DNA of 64,000 nt from Nereocystis luetkeana (lineage: Eukaryota; Sar; Phaeophyceae; Laminariales; Laminariaceae): assembly GCA_031213475.1 (NCBI GenBank), contig JARUPZ010000007.1, positions 7,373,586 through 7,437,585 on the forward strand. The letters are read 5' to 3'. Below, one piece after another: positions 11,401-20,500 of this stretch (position 1 is its first letter; each line of letters begins with the position of its first letter). The notes beneath the pieces were generated by a model. That model did no database searches and was not told where the DNA came from. It was given only the letters and a program-made list of their open reading frames with translations. The translations under genes were made by a program, and so were the position numbers.

Positions 11401-14400
11401 CAGGCGCTGTACACTATTACGCAGGACCATAGTTAATGGCACCTATGGTAAACATAAGAACCTATATATCTAACCATATTAATTAACAATATTTGGTCCT
11501 ATTAACTATGGTCCCCCATAATACCAAGTACCTATTCATATTGTGTACCAGGTAGATAAAAATGGTGTGTATATACACTAGAGGTAGGACCCTGCGGGTA
11601 CCCGCCAAAAACGGGTACCCGCCGAATTTTGGAGCCCGGACCCTACCCTACCCGCCGGGTAATGCCATTTTGACGACCGGGTACCCGGGTACCCGTTTTT
11701 TTGCCGGGTACCGGGTACCCGGCCATATTTTTTAAGTCTTTTCACATAATTTCAGTGCCACAAAGAATGAAATTGAAGTGGAGGACAGTGTGCAGTACTG
11801 TGTTCTTGCCGAAACGAGGAGTACGAACAGTTTCTATGGTTGATTCGATACACAAGCCGCCTAAAGTTGCCGTGTCGTGTATTACTTCATTGCGCTGGCG
11901 TGATCTTTTGGATTTGAATGCGCGGCAAGTGTGAAAATATGTACGATCGAGGCGCTGGTTGACGGTCTCCCGCTTAGAAGACTGCTGTGACCATTTTTCA
12001 TTTTTCGACCCACTGCTACGTGGCAGACATCGGCAAGTAGCACTATGTCATCAACATGAAATTGATCGTGTAACGCTGACTTACAATCCGTTGTATCATA
12101 GCTCAGAGCATAGTAATGCCGAACTACCGTCGATAACATATCAACGACCGCCTGCGCTCGAAAATCGAAGAAATCGTGCACGGATAGAAAACAAATAAGC
12201 ATGAAAGAAAACGAGTACATAAATTGCTGCTCGCAAAGAAGCGGCTACCCACACATACACCCCTGAACTCAGGAGGGGCCAGGGGCCAGCATCACTGAAG
12301 CACACTCCGATACGACTCTCCACTGCTGCTGCTGTCAGAGCCGGGGCCTGCAGAGCCGTCGCTGTGCTGCTGTCTGCATCGCTTTCGAGGGTGCTTTGCA
12401 CTTTGCACAGACAGGCGGCTTGGAGCTTTCGGCAGGATTCTCAGAAAAGATCGCCCCCCGCCAGCAATTCAGTTTCCTGAGAGACCGCGTGAGCATCGCT
12501 CGCCTCTTGGCTCATTGTGCCTAGCTGGTGCCGTGTGACGATACTGCCGTGTGCGGTGGGCGTCCCCTTGAGCGTTGAATGTAGCTAGTTGATGGTTTGG
12601 GTGCCTGGCTTGTGTGAGTGCGTGTTTTGAAAGGGTTTCCTACAGAGATTGTACTGGCATAATGAACCGGGAATACCAATTACCCGCGGGTACCCGAAAA
12701 CCCGCGGGTACCCGGGTACCCGGTACCCGACGACCCAATTACCCTTCAGGCTCCGATTACCCGCGGGTAAGGAGCTCGGACCCTACCCGCCAAACGGGTA
12801 GGACCCTGACGGGTATACCCCGCCGGGTACCCGGGTAATTGAAATCAGGGTCCTACCTCTAATATACACACACAACGTAATCACGCAATCAATCTTGAAA
12901 GCGCTGTACCCCGCCGATCTCGAAAGGCACGCGTGGTCAACAATCAAAATGACGACGGCAAGCAAGAAACAAATGAGTCCCCGTCCCCCCTCTCCCATTT
13001 CCCCCCCTCCCTCCCTCCCTCCCTCCCTCCCCCACGCCGCCATATATCTCAACCCCTATCCGTTAGCTACATAGCTCACCGCAGGGTGCCCCCCAACGCA
13101 GGCGCAGTGCAGAGGTGTCCACTGCTCCATAGTCTTGAGGGTTACATCCGCGCCGTGCTGCAGCAAAAACTTGCAGGCATCTGTGTGACCTTTACGGGCG
13201 CAGCGATGAAGGGGTGTCCACTGCCGAGGCGAGATCGAAACGGCGTGCCGAGAGCCAGGCGCGGTGCATACACGACAGGCAGAAAGGGTACAGTGAGTCT
13301 TCACCGAGAGGGGGCAGGCACGGTCGTCGGGCAGATGTGAAACACCAAAGGAACCCAAAGAGACAAATTTTAAATGGCAACCGAAAAAGGAGTACTAGAG
13401 GGTAGGGCGATGGGGGTGGTGGTCTGAGCGCCTGCGCCATCAAAAGGTAGGGTCGAATACGCCCGAGGGGTATAGTCATATTCAGTTAGCCCGCTTTTCT
13501 CCGCCTCTCTAATCGGCCGACAAAATGCAATATCGGATATTGGCGCTGGCGGGTCGGGCCAGCATGACCCGCCAGCAGTTTTCTGCTGACCCGCGCCGGC
13601 CGCGGACCCGATACTTCAAAAACGTCCCGCTTTCTGCTCAAAGGTTACTCTCGTACCAACACGAACAATTCTTCTACGGTATAAAAATCAAATACTAAAA
13701 CACCGCCAAATGCATACTTCGTATACGCATGTCCGCATCCATTCATTCCCACTACAGCCAGGCCGTGGATCACTGTGAGGTGTGGGTTACAAAATAAGAT
13801 GAACCTGCTCTTGAAGTTTCGACCCACGGGCCGGATTCGCGGGTCGAACCCGAGGGTGGTAGATGGTCTCGAGGGTTGAGGTAACCCGACTCGCGACAGA
13901 CCCGTATCTCACGGGTCAATCGGAATCTCGCGGTTCGGGTCGGGTCGGGTCAGGAGGCGTTCGAAATCACACGGGTCAGGTCGGGTCGAGTTAAGAGATT
14001 TTCCAATCTCGCGGGTCGGGTCAGGTCGGGTCAGCAGGTTTTCAAATCTCGCGGGTCTGGTCGGGCCGGGTCAGGAGGCTCCTAAAATCTCGCGGGTTGT
14101 GTCGTGTCAGTCAGACCCGACCCGTGAGGTATAACCTGACCCGCGACCAGTGTTGGAAACATCGGCGAGCGGCGAGTAGCGACCTTTCCACACGATTTTT
14201 GCCTACATAGTGCTGTCATTTTGTTAGCTTTTAGTTTCCCAGTCCCATCTATTATCTTCGCCCTTGTTTCCCATGCTCCCTCCCTAGTCGTAAGCCAGAT
14301 CTGGGGTCGCATTGTAGGCTCCCCCTCCCCCCCCCCCCCCCCCAATACGGCACGCGCCTTGCACTACGGCACACGCCTTGTATTTTATCGCGGGAAGGGT

Positions 14401-17230
14401 TCAGCACTTTCTCACCTCTTCGACTCGCGTAGAATTGTGCTTACCCACGCTAGACGCTCTCGGCAGTTGGTGTTTTTCGATGAATAAAAACTTCGTACGT
14501 ACGAGTACGGAGAATCGAAGCAGCGACATCACCGCTATTACTACGTAGTAGTATTCCAGATTTAACCCTTTAGAGCAAAAGGAACTCCCCTTTGGGAGAC
14601 AAACTATTACGGGGGGCCATATTAAATAGGACCTACGGCACATACAAAAACCCATATATTTCGCTATTTTTACTAACAATATTTGGTCCTATTTACTATG
14701 GTCCCCCGTAATAATCAAATTTGAAGTAGTTTGTCCCCCAAACGGGACTGCAGTCCTAAAAGGGTTCGTACCACTCGACCACCGGGGCGACCGGAGAGCT
14801 ATAAATAACGAAGCAAATCGAAACAAACGGTAAAAGTGAAAACTTGAGTAATGTACGTCTCGTCGAGCACATGCCAGGACACGAAAGAAGCGACTGCGTT
14901 GCGCGGTTGAGTGGGGGGTATGATAGGGACAACGTCCATGTTGGTCACTGCTGTGCAACTTGCAACTCACCTTGCGCGGACAAACCGGAACCATTCACAT
15001 ATCTTCGAATTAGATTAGAGTGCATGCAGATCACTCGCCTATACTCATACGTGTGTGCTAATCGGATACCTGGTAAAGGGGATCTGTACGTAAAGAGTGA
15101 CGCGGACAAATAGCAAACATAAACCTTACCCGCAAGTAACTTCCTTGGTTTCACCCCGACCGCTTAGCCTAAATATTGTAATAAGTCGGTACCGCTTCAA
15201 AACAACACCAATACCACAGGAGCCGTGGTGGGGTGAGAGTAACATCAGACGTTAGAAAGACCGAGGCGGCAGTGGATCACGAAACGTACATATCATACAC
15301 GTTCTCCGCCATATTTTCAGGCAGTTGTTGATTGCGACGAAATGCTATTTATCAACATTGAAATACCGGGATAAAATATGTACCAGGTATTGCAGTCACA
15401 CGTAATGGGCGGGGGGGGGAGGGGGGGCAAAGACCAAACGCTCGCACTACCGGTATGTGTACCCGTACATGAATCGAGCGACGGCCGTGTTCATTCAGGC
15501 CACTCGTTACTCTCTTGCAAGCTGCTAAATAATTAGTTGGTACGTGAGACAATACGAGTAAAGCAGGGAGTGAAGGCGGGGAGCGGGAGAAGCAAAAAAA
15601 AACACGCAGAACGTTCCAGGTTATCTCACGAACGTTTCGTCAAAAGAAGGGCAAATTGTTCCATGATTTGAAAACATGAACCCCTTCCGCTTCGCACTTC
15701 TGCCGCACTTCGGACACCGGTATCATGATACGATGTTCACAAGACGCGAAGAACTGCATTTCGGGGGGGGAGCAATCCCGAAGTCAGCATGCATACAAGA
15801 CAAGAAGACGCAATGGAGAAGACAAGACAAGCTGCCCGTCTAAAGAGGAAGCAGAAGAGGTCACCCTTGGCTCCTTGGCTGCATTTGAATTTGGGCGACA
15901 CGAGATATATATATCCATCGAAAAATCTACCAGGTATTGGCAACGCCTCGCGCATAATCTTGCGATTTTTTTTTTGAAAAACGAGCCATTCTTTGTGTGC
16001 AACTTGTGCAGGGAGAAAATCGGGCACTACTGCTGTGATACCAACTGAATGCCCGTTGGCCCTGTATACCGACGGCTCACTACCAATACTGTTCTGTTGG
16101 ATAGGGTTAGCTGTATGCGAAGCCATTGCACAGCAGTGGTCGTTCGCAAGCACCCTCCCCCATGGCCCGCGCGGCGAGAACACAATATCAACGCTCGGAA
16201 CAAAAAAAGGCGGGGATATATTGAATATTGAATGTACACGTATTTTTGGGTGGCAGGCAACGACAAAAAATGGGAAATCAAAATTGCAAAAAAAACAATA
16301 CGGTTTTGATATGCAAATGTGAATGATATCGTCATCTCATCTGTGCGCGACTGATAGCAAAATACCAGGTACAGCACTGCAACAACCCAGGCACGGCGCG
16401 CGAATCAAGCAAAATGTCAATGTTGCACTCAAGACCAAGGGAGCAGGCGACCCCGCCTGCACCCGTGCAACGACTGCGTCGATGCCGCTCACCTGTGACT
16501 TGTCGCGAGCGTTCACGTCGCCCCCCATCTCCACGTACTTGCAGACATCCCTGAACGTGCCCCGGTCGGCGGCTCTGTGAATGTCAATCCCCGTCTCCTT
16601 CGCCGTCGACATTCCCGCGGATCCAGAAGAGTACCGCCGCGCTCCAGGCTTCGGAGTGGGGGTCTTTTTGTTGATTCGCGTTGCTGCCGCCGCCGCCGCC
16701 ACGGCTGCTTGCACGGCGGCCGCTTGGGCCGACACAATGGCAGCAATGGGCTTGGCTGTGGGCGGCGGCGCAACCGGTCCTCCTGAAAATGATGATGTTG
16801 GCGCGGGCGGCGGCGGCGGCGCGGGGCCGGCCGCGCCAACAGCACTTGCAGCAGCAGGAGAGGAGGAAGAAGAAGCCACAACAGCAGCTGCAGTCGCCGC
16901 AGCAGGCGTTGGGGTCTGCGGGGCTGCGTTGGGGCTGCTGGAGGGCGTTGGAGCTACCGCGGCGGCGGCGGGAGGAGCGGACGGTGCGCTCGTCGCCGCC
17001 GCCGCGGTAGCAGCAGGGGCAGCAGGAGCTGCTGGCAGACCTGGCGCGGTGGGGGGATTGGCAGGCGTCACGGCGCCTGCGGGGGGCGGCGCGGCGGCCG
17101 CAGAGGTGGCTGGGGTGGCTGACGAGAATCCAGGAAGAGACCCCCGAGGAGATTGAGCCTGCGAAGGGGCTCCTGCTCGCGGCTCGCTGCTGTTGCCGTC
17201 CTTCGCGCCGTCTTTGAAGCCCCACCACAT
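5445..17230 (-). CDS. Ankyrin-repeat and coiled-coil protein, 515 aa
   Basis: Seven exons, in transcript order: 17230-16493, 13220-13080, 10030-9938, 9229-9173, 8636-8554, 7418-7313 and 5774-5445. All introns are GT-AG and the phase closes throughout. Residues ~20-200 are Ala/Pro/Ser low complexity. Four ankyrin units follow at ~212-350; two repeats begin WTPLH and one TPLYLAA, each with LLxxGAD-type ends. The exon borders at 246/247 and 293/294 fall between or inside repeats in phase 0. Residues ~384-412 (VGELKRRVKKLEEAVAALQA) form a short coiled coil. The tail is Pro/Ala rich and ends in the basic motif DAKRRKV before TAA, which suggests nuclear import. The start is the ATG giving MWWGFKDG, because the longer upstream frame has no ATG. 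Ankyrin repeats bind proteins, so a scaffold role is likely, but the partner is unknown. It is divergent from the CDK gene. Confidence 0.92.
8171..8328. repeat. Two-copy direct repeat, ~79 bp, in an ankyrin-gene intron
   Basis: Two adjacent ~79-bp units share GCGTATG, GACAAGAC, GCCGTTC and CGGTACAAT in the same order (8171-8249 and 8250-8328). They are about 80 percent alike by eye. They lie in the intron between the exons at 8554-8636 and 7313-7418. Confidence 0.6.
10084..10345. repeat. Degenerate tandem repeat in an ankyrin-gene intron
   Basis: Three imperfect units contain AGCATTCGCAACG-like text followed by CCAGGGCAGGGAA and AAGTCAG. They start immediately upstream, in the gene's sense, of the exon at 9938-10030. 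Confidence 0.45.
11417..11521. mobile_element. MITE family A, copy 1
   Basis: 105 bp, flanked on both sides by TA. It starts TTACGCAGGACCATAG and ends CTATGGTCCCCCATAA. The interior shares AACAATATTTGGTCCTATT with copy 2. This copy is the most diverged at its left arm. It lies in intron 2 of the ankyrin gene. Confidence 0.75.
11579..12861. mobile_element. Non-autonomous hAT-type transposon, 1283 bp
   Basis: The ends are a perfect 16-bp terminal inverted repeat, TAGAGGTAGGACCCTG at the left and its complement at the right. The element is flanked by an exact 8-bp direct duplication, ATATACAC (11571-11578 and 12862-12869), the target-site size of the hAT superfamily. Both subterminal zones (about 11590-11725 and 12670-12840) are dense in the palindrome GGGTACCC and its variants, as expected for transposase-binding subterminal repeats. 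The ~940-bp centre has no transposase motif that I can recognise in any frame, so it depended on another element for movement. It sits in intron 2 of the ankyrin gene. Confidence 0.88.
13540..14142. repeat. GGGTC-rich repeat array
   Basis: Clusters of (C/G)GGGTCGGGTC occur in units of about 50 bp, with TCTCGCGGGTC and TTTTCAAATCTC-like spacers (13836-14142), preceded by a small inverted pair at 13548-13600. The array resembles the subterminal repeats of the hAT element at 11579-12861 but uses another word. I could not find clean ends. It lies in ankyrin-gene intron 1. Confidence 0.55.
14566..14764. mobile_element. MITE family B, copy 1, carrying a nested family A copy
   Basis: The left arm begins CCCTTTAGAGC after TTAA (14562-14565). 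The right arm ends CTGCAGTCCTAAAAGGG. A family A MITE (14607-14711) interrupts it at a TA, and the two halves continue in register on either side. Confidence 0.75.
14607..14711. mobile_element. MITE family A, copy 2 (nested in family B)
   Basis: 105 bp, starting TTACGGGGGGCCATATTAAA and ending TTTACTATGGTCCCCCGTAA. A TA dinucleotide is duplicated at 14605-14606 and 14712-14713. The terminal inverted repeats are about 27 bp. Confidence 0.88.
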
Positions 17231-17594
17231 GAAATCAGGTGCTTGGGCCGGCCGGCGTAAGTCTGGCGATGAGACGACACACCCCGTTGGACAACTGGAT
17301 GAGCTAAGCAACCCTAGGGTATCGAAAACCCTCGGCAAGACTCACTCGCCGGCTTTAATTTACCGGCAAGTACGGGTTTCCACGTATGTTGAGAGGTATG
17401 TATATAAGGGAAGAGGGATTATATTTCGGTGCTTTTTTTTGAACGGATTTTTGTGTGCGCGCAGAGAAGTGGTCCACCCGCCCGGAAGCGCTTTAGCCAC
17501 GTACCGTTGCCCGGAGCAGAGCCAAGCTATCGGGTGAGCAGAAAAGAGGAGATTGGTCCGGTTTCGGAGTCGTTGCTCCTCAAAAGAGGGCGAA
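17231..17594. promoter_or_regulatory. Divergent (bidirectional) promoter region
   Basis: Only 364 bp separate the start codons of the - strand ankyrin gene and the + strand CDK gene, so both core promoters and both 5' UTRs must fit here unless there are unseen non-coding first exons. Confidence 0.6.
17401..17409 (+). promoter_or_regulatory. TATA-like element upstream of CDK
   Basis: TATATAAGG lies about 190 bp upstream of the CDK ATG, within the 364-bp divergent interval. Its role is inferred from position and match alone. Confidence 0.35.
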
Positions 17595-20500
17595 ATGGAG
17601 CGATACCAGAAGATCGAGAAGAATGGGGGGGGAAATCTGGGCGAAGGCACCTACGGCGTGGTGTACAAGGCGAAGGACAGGCAAACGGAGGAGATAGTCG
17701 CATTGAAGGCAAGGCTAACTACGGATCGCACTGTGCCCCACGGCGTCGGACGATGGCATGACACCCACGTGTTATGTATTCAGTGTTCCCCTCCGCGTTA
17801 TAGGCGATAGTGCGGGCCACGCGATATTTGACGATACAACGCACCACATCCTCACTTTCTTCCTCTGCCTGCTGCAGTCTTCGGCTCTGTTGTTTTTTGC
17901 TCTGGTTTTGGGGGTTTGGGCGCAGAGACTCCTTCGGCAAAACGTTTCGCGCCATCCCACGTCACAATAATGAGGTTCTCCCACAGACGAAAGGGACTCG
18001 TCGTGACTCATGCGTACAGCATACATGAGGTACAACACAACAATACCACACCAGGGTGCGTATTTATACCGCACTGCAAGTAGTTTCGGAACAAGTGCTA
18101 TAGTAATAGGTCACGTGGTCGTCCGAAAGCCCCCTGTGTTCATGCGTGATTCTTGACAAGGAATGGCACGTACACACACAGGTACATAACACGCCCTGAG
18201 TCTACATTCCTTGAGTGCTACTGCTGCTATCGATCGCAGCTGAAGGCTGTGGTCATTGCTGTCTTCGCTATAAAATACGAGCGAAATTGCTCGGTACGAG
18301 TATGACCAACACAAGAGATTTCCTGGTAATACCACAACAACAGCAGTCGTTATGCTAACCTCCAGTATCCTTGAATATTGGATATACCATACAGAGTACC
18401 CACGAGCACTCCACAGCAGTACAGTAAGAGGGGCGGACTAAAATATCAGTCTCTAAATACGTTGTGTCACGAAACCGCAACCGTGGCCCCAGTTCCCAGA
18501 TGCCGGTGCATCATTACTATTTCAGTACACTCGTCAACCTTGAACCCTGTGCGCCGTGTCTTAGCCCTTTGGGAACTGCAGTCCCGTTTTGGGGACAAAC
18601 CACTGAAACTCTGAGTAGTTTGCCCCCAAAACGGAACTGCAGTCCTAACAGGGTGAAGAGTTTAAAGTCGTGAGTGGTGCGAGTGTTCACATGATTACTC
18701 GTTTCTGCGCGAAACTGGAAGATCGTCGGGGCTTCCCTGCTGTTCCGAACCACAACACGGTTCGGTTCTTCCCCCTCGCACGTTCCTGCGGATTTATAGT
18801 AGTTCTGTTCGGATCTCGTTGTTCAAATGCCCCATTAATACCTGGTATGCACCTGTATACCTGGTACCAGGTATATGGTAATGGTGCTGTTTGGTTCCGA
18901 CAGGACCGAAACCGCACCGTGGGAAAACGCTTTCGGTTATTCCGTTTCTACTTGCAAATAGTGCGTGAAAGTAGGGGTGTACATCAACTCTTTTTCGGGG
19001 TTATTTGATTCTGTCGAAATCGAGTTGATTTCATCACGATTAGTTGATTAAAATAAAAAATCAACACAAATAATCGTGCCTGGTGCCTGGTACAGGTCAG
19101 GATTAGTAGTCAATCGCGGGGGGAAATAATGGAAAACGCGAACACGCGCGAACGGGTCACGCAGGCCGCAAAGTCGAGTATCGACCGATCGGTTGAACTC
19201 ACAGCTGACGTGATTTTTTAGTTTTTTATTAATCATACCTGGTCCACGATGATGTGATTATTAATCATGATTATTGATGTTTTTCAGCCGTTTAGATTCC
19301 AGCGACAGCTGCGCGAATGGGACCTTGTCTCGCCCATGCAAGCAGTGCATTCCCCCGCACGATTTCTCAAGTGTAGGTGTACTGCACAATACGACGGTTG
19401 CGTGCAACAACAACAATATCCACTGCTACAGCAAAAGGCGTCGTACGCGGCAATGCCCTACCCAGCGTGCCCCCATTATGCTGTCAGCTCTCGAGCGCTC
19501 ACGATAATAATATGCTGCTATTCGCGTTGTTAAACGCTCTGAAAGCAGAAGTTACAGGACCCCCTGCGACCTGCCGTAATGGGGGTTACTCCAGGAGACG
19601 GCATTAACACGCTTTATCACAGGTTGTGCTTCATGCTTTCATGCACGAAAACACCTCCCACCCTTTCCCCGCCCAGACGATTGCGTTTCTTGGTGACGGC
19701 AAGTCCACCTACGGAGAAGACGCGTTCGGTTGCGGCAGATGACGCTTGAAGTGCGGCAACATGGGGGTATAGACACGCGGGGACTTTTCCCGCTATCCTA
19801 CGTACCAGGGTAGAGGTTAGGTCTACTGATAGCGGTGTCTACGAGTGAGTGGACGGTGCACTCGTGCACGTCCGTCTGGTCGTATGGAGGCAGCTGCTAG
19901 ATCCCTTTGGTTGCGCCGTGGGCACGTATTTTTATTGTTCCATCACAAAACGCCTCTTTTTTAGTCAAAAATAATCACCTAATCATTATTAAGTTTAGTA
20001 ATTAACTACGTGATACAAGGCGCTTCGCTCCGCGGGCGGCCTACGCCGCCCGCTACGCTCGCTCAGGAAGGAAAAAAGTACATCAAATTATGCGAAGCGA
20101 ACAGAGGTCCACACTTGAGTTTAGTTTCTTCAAGGATCGTAATTGCAAACCGGCGACTTGATAATGCCAAGAGTCCCGCCGCCATGCTTCAGGAAAAAAC
20201 AGCTCCGACGTCAGCTTGGATGCCACATATACGCTTCGCGTCGCGGATGTCGTACGTACATACACCCCAGGTAGGGTACTACTGTCTGTACTTATTATCT
20301 TCTTTCGATATGCTTTGTGACTGTACTGTACCAGGGTATGTACGAAGAAAGCGAAAGCACAGCACGGTACAGCAGCAAAAACAATGAAAATGAAACCGAA
20401 AACTCGGAAGGGAAAAAACATCCATGTCTCCTCTCGTGTAATATTTTTCTGCCTGATTGGAACACCTTACACCCGGTCGAAAATAAGAAAAGGAAAAATC

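Noticed and set aside
16581-17156. 191-codon + strand Ala/Gly frame and a 214-codon - frame
   Set aside because: Both overlap ankyrin-gene exon 1 in other frames. Only the 246-codon frame leads into the ankyrin repeat and a good donor.
20010-20066. GC-rich hairpin CGCGGGCGGCC...GGCCGCCCGC near 20.03 kb as a terminator or ncRNA
   Set aside because: It is a short palindromic stretch inside the decayed hAT element in an intron, with no further structure supporting an RNA gene.
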